DNA from: Orientallactaga sibirica
Lineage: Eukaryota; Chordata; Mammalia; Rodentia; Dipodidae
Reading direction: 5' to 3'
DNA length: 64,000 nt
Assembly (NCBI GenBank): GCA_036365145.1
Contig: JAEOAD010000031.1
Span: 6,482,001 to 6,546,000 of the forward strand
The notes beneath the pieces were generated by a model that searched no databases, was not told the origin of the DNA, and was given only the letters and a program-made list of their open reading frames with translations. The position numbers were made by a program, and so were the translations under genes. Below are positions 11,811 through 26,400 of this stretch, piece by piece. Each line of letters opens with the position of its first letter. Position 1 is the stretch's first letter.

Positions 11811-14800
11811 TTTCTTTCTTTCTTTCTTTCTTTCTTTCTTTTTTTTTTTTTTTTTTTTGGTTTTTCGAGGTAGGGTCTCACTCTAGTCCAGGCTGACCTG
11901 GAACTCACTGGGTGACCTCAAACTCATGGTGATCCTCTTAACTCTGCCTCCCGAGTGCTGGGATTATATCTTTTCAGACTTTTGACAAGGCTTTTCTCCA
12001 ACATGGAGTTTTTAGACTGGCAAATTTCTTTTCTTTCTTTCTGTCTTCCTTCTTTCTTTATTTGGTTTTTCAAGGTAGGGTTTCACTCTAGCCCAGGCTG
12101 ACCTGGAATTCACTATGTAGTCTCAGGCTGGCCTTGAACTCACAGTGATCCTTCTACCTCTGCCTCCTGAGTGCTGGGATCAAAGGCTCAAACTGACCAT
12201 TTTCTAACGAGAAAGTGAAAGTCATTTGCACATCACTCAGCTTCTGAAAAAAACTTATTTTTCAGATAGACTCTCAGGTAACTCAGAATGGCTTCAAACT
12301 CATTATGTGGCTGACAATGATTTTTTTGTTTGTTTGTTTTTGTTTTTTGAGGTAGGGTTTCACTCTAGCTCAGACTGACCTGGAATTCACTATGTAGTCT
12401 CAGGGTGGCCTCGAACCCACTGTGATCCTCCTACTTCTGCCTCCCGAGTGCTGTGATTAAAGGTATGTGCCACTAAGCCCAGCATTGACAATGATCTTAA
12501 TCCTGCCTCCAGCTTCCAAGTGCCAGGGTTGCTGGCCTGTACCACCACATCCTGTTTTATGTAGCATGAGGGATCCAACTCAGAGCTGTATGCATGTTAG
12601 GCAAGCACCCTATCAAATGAGTTACTTCCTCAGCTACTAGCTGTCTTAGATTAGTTTTATTGTATACACACACACACACACACACAATTACTAGCTGAAG
12701 TCATTAATTTTATCTCTATAGTTAGATCACAGATCTAAGAATGAGATATCTTCTAGCTTATTGTATTCATCCTAATATACTCTTTTTTTTTTTTTTTTTT
12801 TTTTTGGTTTTGCGAGGTAGGGTCTCACTCTGGTCCAGGCCATCCTAATATACTTTCAAGCATGTAGTTAAGGGACATGAATAGCTTATTAAACATATGA
12901 ATGATGAAACAGAGTAAAATGCCAAATGCTGGAATGAATACCTTTAAGTTTAGAACTTCTTAATGTTCTTCCTTTGTCTTCCAGTTTATCTGCTGTTCTT
13001 CCACCAGTTGTCTTCTGGAGCCCTTTCTCCACAGCTGTGTCTGGACTGCCATCTGGATGTGACTTCTGAGCCTTCATATTCAGCCTTGCCACGTTCAGCA
13101 TCTTCAAGGAACGGGACATGGTGTTCATCTTCTGTCTCACTGGAGTGCGAGGAATACCGCCTATTGAAATGTCAGCATGCAAAGAAAAGTCAACTTTCAC
13201 TTCTGTAGAACCAAAAACTATTTTACTTGTATAGTTCCTCAGAAATTATCTGAATTAGGCAGTTACTGCATTTCTTTCTACCCACAGTAAGGGTCAAAAA
13301 GCTACTTCTTCTTCTTCTTTTTTTTTTTTTTTTTTTTTGAGGCAAGCCCAACAGACTGGCCTTTATGCAAGAGAGTGAGAAAGAGAGAGAATTGGTGTAC
13401 CAGGGCCTCTCTAGCCACTGAAATCAAACTCCAGATGCATGTGCCCCTTATGCACACGTGTGACCTTGTACACTTGCATCACTTTGTACGTCTGGTTTAT
13501 GTGGGATATGGAGTCGAACATGAGTCCTTAGGCTTTGCAGGCAAGTGCCTTAACCACTAAGCCATCTCTCCAGCCCAAGGCAACCTCTTTTAACTGAAGC
13601 TCAGGAAATAAACATATCAATATTTTTCACATAAAGCAAATGCCAAACACACTACATTTTAGTATCACCCAATGGCCACAGGGTAGTGATGAAACTTATT
13701 TTTTTGGAGTGCTAGGGACAGAACTCGGAGTTTGTACATAGGCAAGTATACCATCATCACAATGAAACTTCTGAATGACGACTTAGCAATCTGCATCAAA
13801 AACATTGCAATGTTCATATTCTTTAATATAGTAACTTATTCTTGGAAACTGTTGCCAGGGCAATCACTCAAAATATATGGATGAGCAGGGCATTGTGGCA
13901 CATGCCTTTAATCCCAGTACTTTGAAGGTAGAGATAGGAAGATCGCAGTGAGTTTGAGGCCACCCTGAGACTACAGAGTGAATTCCCAGTCAGCCTGGGC
14001 TAGAGACCCTACCTCGAAAAAACAAAACAAAATAAAATAAAATGGATGATTGTACTATAGCATTATTTACAATGACAAAAACTGAAAATAATCTACATGT
14101 TCAGTAACATGAGTGAAGTAGAATAATTAAAAAAGTACAGTAGGGCTGGGGATGTAGTTCTGTGGTAGAGCTCTTGCCTTGTATGCCTGAAGAACTAAGC
14201 TCAATTCTAAGCACAGGGTGGAAAATACAAAATTGAATTCAAATTTCTATTATAATTAGCAAAGATTCATTAGGAAGATAGAATGTGTTTCTCAAAATGA
14301 GCTAATGTAATTATTTTCAAATTTGAAATAGGAAAATGTGCCTTTAGTTATTATTTCAATTTTATTTCAGGGAACAACAATCTTTTAAAATGTAAAGTCT
14401 CAGCCAAGCGTGGTGGCACACACTTTTAATCCCAGCACTTGGGAGGCAGAAATAGGAGGATTGCCATGAGTTTGAGGCCAGCCTGGAACTACAGAGTGAA
14501 TTTCAGGTCAGCCTGAGCTAGAGCAAGCTACCTTGAAAACCAAAAATAAAAATAAATAAATAAAATGTAGTCTCAGGCTGGAGGGTTGGCTTAGTGGTTA
14601 AGGCACTTGCATGCAAAGCCAAAGGACTGAGGTTTAATTCCCCCAGACCCACATAAGCCAGATGCACAAGGTGGTGCATGCTTCTGGAGTTCGTTTGCAG
14701 TGGCTGAAGGCCCTGGCATGCTCATTCTCTCTATCTGCCTTTTTCTCTCTCTTTCAAATAAATAAAATAAAAATTAAAAAAATTATAATGTAAAGTCTCA

Positions 14801-17800
14801 AAAAATAAAAAAATTTAAAAACCTACCCTTAAGAACCAACCTTCCTGTACTGGGGAGATGGTTCAGTGGGTAAAAGCACTTGCTACACAAGGTGATGACC
14901 TGAGTGTGGATCCCTAGAACCCACATAAAATTCAATGCAATGGCATGTGCCTATAATCCCAGCATACCCACAGTGAGATGGAAAGCAGTGACTGGAGAAT
15001 TCCTAGAAGCTCTCAGGCCAGCTAGCATGGCAATGGCAAACAAGAAACTCTGCCGCAAATAAGATGGAATGTAAGGACATCACCTAAGGTTGTTCTGACC
15101 TTCACAAATGCATTATGGCAAGCAAAAGCTCACACTCATAAGACCACACACATATATTCATAAAAGATAAATAAAAAGACTGCTTAAAAATAGTCAAGAC
15201 AGCATTTCCATGGGCATACGTTTCTTTCGGTTGTCTTCTCCATTAGCTGCAGCAGATTCCTCATGAGATTTTCTCTGGTAAAGCTCAGAAAGGCAACATG
15301 TTAATTCACTTTCAGTTTTGGAGGACTCTTCCTTATTAGCTGAGGCAGCCTGTAGTAACCTGTAAAGTAAAGATATCTAGTATAAATTCTAATTTTCCAA
15401 ATGCTTTAAAAATAAACAGTTAGGCATGGTGGCTCCCAGCAGTCAGGAGGCTAAAGCAGGAGGATTACTATAGTTTTAGGTCAGCATGGGCTTCATAGTG
15501 AGTTCCAGACCAGCCTGAGATTATAGCAAGACACTGTCTCAAAAAAAAAAAAAAATTATGGCTTTCATCAAAAGTAATCAGAGGGCTGGAGAGATGGCTT
15601 AGCGGTTAAGGTGCCTGCCTCCTAAGCCTAAGAACGCTGGTTCCAATCTCCAGTAGTTTCCAATTTCCAGGTCCCACGTTTAGCCAGATGTAAAGTGATG
15701 CAAGGGCGCAATGCCGCAGCTGCCCACAAGGAGGCGAACGCATCTAGATTTCGTTCACAGCAGCTGAGAGACTGCTGGCGCGCCCATCTCTATCTGTCTC
15801 CTTCTCCCTCTGTGTCTCTCTCCAAAAAAATAAAAATAAAATAAAATAAAATAAAGTAATTAGAGCCAGGCATTGTGGCACACACATTTAATCCCAGCAC
15901 TTGGGAGGCTGGAATTAAATGGGTGCACCAGGACCTCCAGCTACTGCAAATAAACTGCAGATGCATGCACCACCATGTATTTGGCTTTATGTGGGTACTG
16001 GCGAATGAGCTTGGTCATTAGACTTTACGGGCAAGCGCCTCAGCTCCTCAACTGCTGAGCCATCTCTCCAGCCCTGATTTTAATGATCAATATATACATA
16101 TGTAAAAAAGTTTTACCAAAATGACTCCATCAAATGTGAACTGGCACCACTGATATTAGAGAAAGGAAACCACTTTTCCACAACAGCAGGATTCCAGGGA
16201 ATGGTGCGGCCAAGCTCCTGCTGGGCCCACTCTGGAACGGGGGGAACTGTGAAGGAACACAAGGACAGACAAACAGACATCATTTAAAAACATTGGTTCT
16301 TTTGTACCAGGCCAACACAATTTGAAGTTTTTTTGTTCTTATTCCTAGCAACAACTCCCTTTATGTTATTTCTGAAATGCTACTTTTTTCTATTCTTAGA
16401 AATGTAGTCCCCCTTTATAAAAGTGGCTTTTAGTACAAGAATAAAGAATACAGAAACATAGGAACAGCCTCAAACTGCAGAGTTCAACAACTGTGCTGCA
16501 CCACGTAGATAAATTTGAAATAGTAACATGTACTGTGTTGCAGAACAGAAGGGTAGGCTCACTTAGAACAAACTACTGGTTGGAACACTAGTGGAAACTT
16601 GAGTGAATTCAGTAATTCTGAGAGGCCCTTCGAAGACCTCAGACAAAGAAATGTCAGGTAACCCAGAAGTCTTAGAGGAAAACCCCAAACACTTGAAATG
16701 TATTCAAGCTCATATTGAGATTATCAAGTTCTAGGTGGAACCTTTTACTGAGAAAAAAGATAAATAAAACACAATGCCAATTTTGAAAGGGTTTTCCAAT
16801 GTTAAAAAGGTACCCTATATGAGAGTCTTCTCCTACATATTAGTATACACAATTCTTAGGACATATTAACTCTAAGTACACAAGGAAAGCCTCATGGTGA
16901 ATACAATATCTGGGCTAGGTACTGACTCATGAGGACCTCACTGGGATGGAGTTTGGTGGCAAGACTGTACAATAAGTCAGCATACTCACTTATGTGCTCC
17001 AAGAAACTATGAAACAGGCTAAACAATGAACAATGGTAAAACCATCTAAATTTTCTTTTACAGTATTCTAAAATAAAAAAGTTTTCTAAGCCGGCCGTGG
17101 TGGCGCACACCTTTAATCCCAGCACTCTGGAGGCAGAAGTAGGAGGAATCACCATGAGTTCAAGGCCACACTGAGACTACAGAGTGAATTCCAGGTCAGC
17201 CTGGGCTAGAGTGAGATCATACTTTGAAAAACAAAACAAGACAAAACAAAACAAAACAAAACAAAAGTTTTCTAGCTGGGAGTGGTGGCGCACACCTTTA
17301 ATCCCAGCACTTGGGAGGCAGAGGTAGGAGGATCGCTGAGAGTTCAAGACGACCCTGAGACTACATAGTGAGTTCCAGGTCAGCCTGGGCTAGAGTGAGA
17401 CCCTACCTTGAAAACAACAACAAAAAAGTTTTCTGACCTGCTTTTAAGGCTTCCTAAATTAAGTATGGCCTATTCCACTGCAATGCAAATATTCTGTATT
17501 TATAGTATTTGTAATTTGTACTATAATACAAATAGTCTACACACAACTAGAAAATAAGATAATGATCCAAATATAAAACATTATATTGTTTTATTAATAT
17601 GTAATTATTTCTAAAGTGGTAATAATTTACACTACAAGTAGCAACAGTTGAACTTGAAGTGCACTAGCAAGAGCCAGAAGAACATCACAGCGTCCATTAT
17701 GTCCTTTTTTAAAAAAATATTTTATTTATATTTATTTATTTGAGAGAGAGATACAGAAATAGGCAGGTACAGAAAGAGAGAATGGGCATGCCAGGGCCTC

Positions 17801-20800
17801 TAGCCACTGCAAACTAACTCCAGATGTATGCGCCACCTTGTGCAGCTGGCTTACGTGGGACCTGGGGAGTCGAACCTGGGTCCTTTGGCTTTGCAGGCAA
17901 GTGCCTTAACTGCTAAGCCATCTCTCCAGCCCCCATTATGTTCTTTAACCCACACTCTAGCTGCTGGGCCATGTGCTCTTCCTTACTTTGTAGCTCTGTC
18001 TTTGTCATTTGCCTTGCCTTCATAGAGTGCCAGTGACAATCCTTCCTTTCACTCCCTTTCATCACACCACTTCAACTTTTCTTTTTCTCTCCTGACTGCT
18101 GGGATTAAAGGTGTGCACTAGCACTCCTCAGCTACAGTGGATTTTTCTTTTTTGTTTGTTTGTTTTTGTTAATTGAACTACAATTTTGATTAGGGTTGCT
18201 ACTGGACCAAAAAAAAAAAAAAAAAATCAGATAAGGCCTGCAAAGGTTTATAAGAGTAAAGAACATATTCTCCAGTTAGTACATTTGCTCCAACAGTACT
18301 GGTTCCCTACAATCCATCCTATCACCATTTCTTTTGTTGGAGAAGTGCTGGTAGGAAACCACTGAAGAGGCAGGAGGAGGACTGCAGGTTCAAGTCCAAC
18401 CTAAGCTACACATTAAAAAAAAAAATTGCACCTTTCCCACCCCAGCATCAAAACTCCTACTTCCCACTAATACTGTAGCACTTACCCCTGACTAAATACA
18501 TTACATAAAGAGAAGCCTTTGTCCATTTTGCTCTCTAATGTATTTCCAGGGGATACAATAGTGCCTGATATAAAGCAGGCCCTCAGTACATTTGCTGAAT
18601 AAATGACTGAATGTAAGAAGTGGCAAGTTGATTATATTTAAATCTACCTACCTAGTATAACTAAGGTTTGTATCATATTAGTAATAAAGCAAGTAAATTG
18701 TAAGGTAGAATCACTATAGTTTTATATGCAGTTGCTGGCACAATTGTTAAGAATATGTTAGCATGTAAAATAATGGGTTTCATTATATGTCTTTGCTTTT
18801 TTATTTTTTATTATGACATTTTTTATATATCATTGTACCTTACTCATTTATCCTCCCACTCTAACCTGTCCCCACAATCCACCTCCAGCTTGTCTCCTTC
18901 CTACCCCAAAATGGTCGCCCATCTGCCTCCATGTCACATGTCTGTATGTATATATTCTATGAGAGAAAAGTCTTCCCCCGTTACACTGTTATTATCCCTC
19001 TCCCCTCCCATCTCAACCTCTTCCTCCCCTTTAGTCCCCCCTCTACTTTCATCACACACACACACACACACGCTGTCTTTACTCAATATATTAAAAACTA
19101 GACTTCACCCTATGATTAATTTCAAACTGGTTTTACAGTCTTCAACCTTTCAACCTTTTCATATCATAAGTTAACTTCTTTATTCCTTTATCTGCTTTCT
19201 TTCCTTTCCTTTTCTGTCCTTTCTTTCTTTTTCTGAGACAGTCTCATGCACCCCAGGCTAACTTCAAACTTGATATGTAGCCAACAATGATCTTGAACTC
19301 TTGATCCTCCTCCTACCTCCCAAGGGCTGGGAATGCAGGTGTATACCACCATGCCTGGTATATGCAGTGCTGGGGAATCCAACTCAGGCTTCGTGCATCC
19401 TAGGCAAGCACTCTACTAACTGAACTACATCCCTAGGCCCTGATTCAGTTTCTATAGATAGTGATTTAAATTCCCTTGTAACTTGCTTTTATCTATCTTA
19501 CAACATCCTAGGGTTCTACTAAGTGTAATGTTTAAAATGTTGTGATGCGGGAATAGACTGCAAACCACTCAACTATGTTACTTACTGGCTTGAAAACTTA
19601 CCAAAAGATGCAGGATCTTCAAATGAATTATCAATCTGGCTTAGTACATCATCCACAACAGCTGAGAAAAAGGAAGCTGTATCCTGGGGGCCTTCAGTCA
19701 CAACCGTTTGAAGAAAATGTCTTTGAAACTCAGTCTCTTTGTTGTAGAACACAGTGAGAATCATAGCATTGGCAGAGAGGGGGGAAATAACTCCAGTGAT
19801 GGCGGGCCAGTCCTCACCAGGGTCCACACTGGCAACCTACAAAGAGATTCTACTTAGTTGATGCCAAAACCATAGCCTAGTAAAAGAACAATAGTTGGCT
19901 ATTAGAAGCAGAGAATTTACTAATCCTAGAGTCCTTAAGTTTCAATTAATAAGAAAACCCCTATGATGCCAGGAATATTTACTATGTACTTATCTTTTCC
20001 TTATCATCCCCATTTCAGTGTATGTGCTGTCTTAGCAACCACAGCTACCTAAATACTTATGTACTCACTGCACCCTCATAACTACATGATCACTCCTAAA
20101 GCCAGGCATGGCTTTAAAAAAAATTGTATTAACTTATTTATTTGCAAGCAGAGAGAGAACAAAGAGATACAGAAAATGGGTGCACCAGGGCCTCCAGCCA
20201 TTGCAAACAAACTCCAGATGCATGCACCACTTTGTGTATTTGGCTTTACATGGGTATTGGGAAATGAATCCAGGTTGTTAGGCTTTGCAGCCAAGCACCT
20301 TAACCACTGAGCCATGTCTCTAACTTAGTGCATGCCTTTAAATATAAATATATATATTTATTTATTTGAGAGAGAAAGAGAAGCAGATAGAAAGCGAGAG
20401 AACAGGCACGCCAGGGCCTCTAACCACTGCAAACAAACTCCAGACGTATGTCCCACCTTGTGCATTTGGCTTATGTGGGTACTGGGGAATTGAACCAGGG
20501 TCCTTAGGCTTCATGGGCAAGCACCTTAACCACTAAGACATCTCTCCAGCCTACTGGTGCATGCTTTTAATCCCAGCACTCAGGAGGTTGAGGTAGAAGG
20601 ATCACCATGAGTTTGAGGCCAGCCTGGGCTACAGAGTGAGTTCCAGGTCAGTCTAGGCTAGAGTGAGACCCTGGCTTGAAAAAAGCAAAATAAATAATTT
20701 TTTCTTATTTGTAGAGGATAGAATGAATCTGAGGAAGAAGTAATCTGCTCAAGGCCACCCTCTTAGTGCAGTACAGAAGCTAGATAAATCTGATTTCAAA

Positions 20801-22967
20801 ACCTATGCAGTATGTGATTATGAGGCATACACTTAATAGACTTATCCAGAACACAGTGGGAAGAAGAGCTGATATCTAATACAGATGCCCCAACTCCCAA
20901 CCTTGCCTACCTAGTATAGTTAAGATTTTTTTTGTTTTTTTGTTTTTTCGAGGTAGGGTTTCACTCTGGTCCAGGCTGACCTGGAATTAACTATGTAGTC
21001 TCAGGGTGGCCTTGAACTCATGGCAATCCTCCTACCTCTGCCTCCCAAGTGCTGGGATTAAGGCATGAGCCACTACACCTGGCTTGCAATGTAGTATTCT
21101 TTTCATCAGAGGATGCAGCTCTTAGAACAGCATCTGTATAGAGATAGTATCTAGAATATTTCTCTAGATTCTCTGGCCACAGGATCCAGAAGAAAGATGC
21201 TCCTTGGGATTACAAAGGCAAAGAAAACAAGGAATTTGCTGGCAACTTAAAATAACCAGCACCTTTAAGTCAAATCTGGGTTTGTGTTCCTTTACAGAAG
21301 ACATTTCTAAATCTGAATAACTACTATAATACTATTACATTTAATTTAATAATGTAGTTCTTTCTTAAACACATTAAAATTAAAGTAAATAAGTAGAATA
21401 TTTAACAAATAATGAGAAATCACCCATCACTTCAGTCTAACACAACCATTCCATTTGGCTAACTATCTTTTCATCTGTGTAAATTCAAAGTATTTAACCT
21501 AATTAGATTCAAGGTGCATGCAATTCTACAAATGGTTTCTTCATTAATGAACATTGTTCTTGTGATACTACAGTGCAAGCAGTATTTGCAAAACATCATT
21601 AGTTTTACCAAGACTTTATTAGGCAGGGAAATCCTTGACATTTTATAAAAATGTTTATCTCATTTTACAGTGTGCTATTAGAAAAGAATCACTAAACATG
21701 TGGAGGACACCTACCAGATGTAACTCTTCAGCAGTCAGCCTGCTTACTAGCTGTTGAAATAACAGCCTTTGAGTTGATTTGTGCTCCTCTGGACTTTGTA
21801 GCATCCAGCTGTCAGTACCTAAAGTGTCACTCATTGGGAGAGACCACTGGGCCATGGAGCCTTTCAGAAAAATTCTGACTGGCTTCTGAAAATGTCTCTG
21901 ATGCATGGCTAAGGGTTCTAGGGAGATTGTCCATGTTTCTTCAATCTCTTTGCCTGTTAGAAATAAAAGAATATGAAAATATCTGACATAGTTTTCTAAA
22001 CACAGATTTCAAAGTAAGGAGGAAAAAAATCAGTTTTCCAGTTGCAGTTTTGGGTATCTTCACTTAGTTCACATTTCAAACCTTATTCTATTGTCTGCAA
22101 GTTATTAGCCCAAGTTCATTTGGCTTGATGGGAAAAGCTGCATAAAAATGGATGTGGTATCAGAACTTCTCAATTATGAGTTGAAAATACATACTCTAGC
22201 TACTACTTAAAAGAAGGAAGATTCCTTGCCAGGTGTGGTGGCATACATCCATAATCCTAGTACCCAGGAGGATGAGGTGGGATGACAGAATTCTATGCTA
22301 ATCTAGACAACACAGTGAGATCCTGTCTTAGAAAAGCCTCAAAAGAACCAGACGTGGTAGCACATGCCTTTAAGTCCAGCACCCGGGAGGCAGAGATAAG
22401 AGGAGTGCCATGACTTTGAGGCCACCCTGAGACTACATAGGAATTCCAGGTGAGCTTGGACTAGAGCAAGACTCTACCTCAATAGAAAAAGAAAAAAGAA
22501 AGAAAGATAAGACTCAAAAATCAAAAACAAAAAGAAGTTCTACTTTGAGCTCAGGGTATGGCTCTGTGATAGAATCCTTGTCTAGCATGCAGACCCTAGG
22601 CTCAACGCCTGGCACATGTGGGGGATGAGGGAGGACACCGTATCATATCTTAAGAGAGAAAGGTAATTTCTGAAGATTGGAGGTATCTGTACATGGTGAT
22701 GCATACGTTTAATCCCAGTGTTCAGGAGGCAGAGGTAGGAGGATCACTGTGAGTCTGAGGCCAGCCTGGAACTACAGAGTGAATTGCAGGTCAGCCTGGG
22801 CTAGAATAAGATGCTATCTTAGAAAAAAAAAAAGCTGGGCATGGTGGCACACGCCTTTAATACCAGCACTGGGGAGGTAGAGGTAGGAGGATTGCCGTGA
22901 GTTCAAGGCCACCATGAAATTACATAGTGAATTCCATGTCAGTCTGGGCTAGAGTGAGACCCTATGT

Positions 22968-23016
<49 letters not shown>

Positions 23017-23378
23017 CTAAGACTGAAGGGTAAAATTGTTTAAACAAAGGTACTTGTAAAATTTTCTTGGGCTGGAGAGATGCCTACAAATCCAAAGGCC
23101 ACAGGATTGATTTCCTAGGACCCATGTAAACCAGATGCACAAGGTAGTGCATGCATCTGGAGTTCGTTTGCAGTGGATGAAGGACTTAGTATACCTGTTT
23201 TCTATCTGCCTCCTTCTCTCAAATAAATAAAATTTAAAAAAATTTTAATTAAAAAAAATGTCTTAAACTGGCCAGGTATGGTGTCCTTGTAATACTAGGA
23301 AGGTGGAGGCAAGAGGACCTAAAGTTCAAGGCCATCCTCAGCTACCTACTGAGTTTGAGATATATGAAACTTTTGTCT

Positions 23379-23413
<35 letters not shown>

Positions 23414-26400
23414 TGGGCGTGGTGGCTCACGCCTTTAATCCCAGCACTTGGGAGGCAGAGGTAGGACTGCCATGAGGTAAGGCCACCCTGACACTACATT
23501 GTGAATTCCAGGTCAGCCTGGGCTACAGTGAAACCCTACCTCGAAAAACCAAAAAATAAAAAGCCAAACTGTACATAATTACAACAGTTTAATGCCACAT
23601 CTCTAGGTAGCATTATTTTCATGTGAATAATGTACTCAGAAATGACATTCACCATGTAGCAAATCACATAGAAGAAAATTCACAAACATACCGGGTTTTT
23701 TACACCACTTGGGGGTCTGTAGATAGTTTACTTCTTTAGTCAATCACTCTTTCTATGTGGTCTTTAATTATCAATCTCTTCAATGAGGTGATGAAATCTT
23801 AATACCCAGGGCCAGGGAGCCAGGGAGATGGCTCAGTGGTTAAAGGCTCTTGCTTACAAAGCCTGCTGGTCTGGGTTCATTTCCCAGCAGCTCATGTAAA
23901 GCCAGACAGGATTCATTTGTAGTGGCAAGAGAGCATGCACACATGCACGCACACGCACACACACACGTAAATAGATAAATGAAATCTTAGTGCACTAAGA
24001 TTTCATCTATTTATACGAATCCTGTCTGGCTTTACATGAACTGCTGGGGAAATGAACCCAGACCAGTAGCCTTTGTAAGCAAGAGCCTTTAACCACTGAT
24101 CACTAGTACCCTTCTTTTGGGAGCAGCTGGGAAAGTCTTTATAATAAAATCATTCGCTTGTTTTGTCACACATGTGCCAGCAGTTGTGCTACAGAGTTCA
24201 GCCCTCCCTGCTGTTGAAAATGCTAATGAAATTGAAAGCCTGGACCTGCCTTGAGAAAAAGTGAATTTAAGAAACTCTTTTTTTTTTTTAAATTGTGAGA
24301 TTTACTGAGTGAACATGGTGGGTAAGGTATTCAGCAGCAAAACGCTCTTTAGTGTAGAGCCCATCACTTGTCCAGGGGACCACAACTGGGGATATATTTG
24401 ACCCCACTGTCATCAGGGATGAGCTACTTCTCAGCTACCATATCTTCAAATTCATCTGCACTGAACTTGGTGAGGCCCTTTGAGATGTGGGTCTTCTGGC
24501 AGCCAGGAAACTTGAATTTGGCTCTGCACAGAGCCTCAATCCCATGCTCTTTATTCTGCACTTTGGTGCAGATAAACACGATAACCTGGCCAATATAAAC
24601 CCTGGCTACTGCGTCCCGAGGCTTCCCAAAAGCACCCCACATACCCATCTGGAGCCTAGGTTGGGAATAACATGTGATCAAAAATTATTCACCAGAAAAT
24701 GGTCTCCAAGATCCCTTAGGGCAACTTGTACAAGCAACAGGTTACTACACTAGTTATGCTCAGAATGCTAGGTCCCCAGCTGGTGGCTCTTTGGGAAGTG
24801 GATCTTCCTAGAGGTGGTGTATTATTGGGGGCAGGCTTGTGGGTGTTATAACCAGCTACCTCTTGCCAGTGTTTGGCACACTCTCCTGTTGCTGTTGTCT
24901 ACCTGATGTTGGCCAGGAGGGATGTCCACCCTCTGCTCATGTCATCATTTTCCCCTGCCATCATGGAGTACCCCCTCGAGTCTGTAAGCCAAATTAAACC
25001 CTTTCTTCCCACAAGCTGTTCTTGGTCAGGTGCTTCTTCCAGCAATGAGAAGCTAACTCCAACAACTACCAAGGGGGCTGCTGTTTGCAGCCATCGCATA
25101 CCTGGCCCCTTGAGGAAAGGAACCCAGTCTGCTTAATTGGCTACAGTTGACTAAGATTATTTTTAATTTTTTTTTTTTTTCAAGGTAGGATCTTACTCTA
25201 GTTCAAGCTGGTCTGGAATTCACTATGTAGTCTCAAGGTGGCCTTGAACTCATGGTAATCCTCCTACCTCTGCCTCCTGAGTGCTGGGGTTAAAGGTGTG
25301 TGCCACCATGCCCAGCTTTAAGATTGTTTTTGTTTGTTATTTGCTAGCCAGGCATAGTGGTTCACACCTATAATCTCCAGTACTTGAGAGGCTGAAAAAG
25401 AAGGATTACCATGAGTTCAAGGCCAGACTGGGTGAGAGTCAGTTCCAGGTTAGCCTGGACTAGGGTGGGGCCCACACTCAAATCATCCAAAAGTTAGCCG
25501 GGTATGCTTTTGCATCTTTCTTTAATCCCAGAACTCAAGAGGTAGAGATAGGAGGGTTGCTCTGAGTCCAAGGCCACCTTGAGACTACATAGTGAATTCC
25601 TGGTCAGCCTTGGCTAGAGCAAAACCCTACTTGAAAAACAATATAAAACAAAAACCCACCAAGTTATTTGCTTACCTTTACTAGGGAGGAATAATGTTCC
25701 TTCTATCCGTGGAAATGAGGCATCATACTCAGGAGAATTATAAAGCAAACAGTTTAAAGTTGCATCAGTTGGCAGAGCAGGGATCCATGGGAAAAGGCGA
25801 GGTTCACCTAACAGCTTGCCTTCATTCCCCAGCATTGTTTCCCCAGCTTTAGGAAAACCCCGGCTGAAAGTTTCAGCTGGCAAGACAGTGCCTCCTCCGT
25901 GGTGGAGCAGTTCACAAACTGTCCAGTACCCAACGTGGTCTGGGGATTCCCACAACTAAAATAGATATGATAAAGAAGGTCAGGTTAGTGTAAACTAGGC
26001 ACTCATGAATAAACATAAAATTAGGAGAAAGCTGACACCAACATTAAAGGATTAAATGACATAATTAATATACGTCTTGAACCAAACACAAATTACAGCT
26101 AGCATCTATTACTATATAGCCTAAGAACATTTCTATATTTTGTGTTAAAGAAAACATTCACTGTTAAAATATGCATTTAAGGGCTGGAGAGATGGCTTAG
26201 CAGTTAAGGCGCCTGCCTGCTAAGTCTAAGAACGTTCCAGTTCCAATCTCCAGGTCCCATGTTTAGCCAGATGCAAAGTGATGCAAGGGCGCAATGCTGC
26301 ACTTGCCCACAAGGGGGCGCACACATCTGGAATTCCTTCACAGCGTCTGAGAGACTGCTGGTGTGCCCATTCTCTATCTGCCTCTCCCTCTCTCTGTCTC

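Noticed and set aside
24424..24681. Ribosomal protein L10 as a live gene
   Set aside because: Truncated 5', two in-frame stops and a two-codon deletion, with an A-tail remnant.
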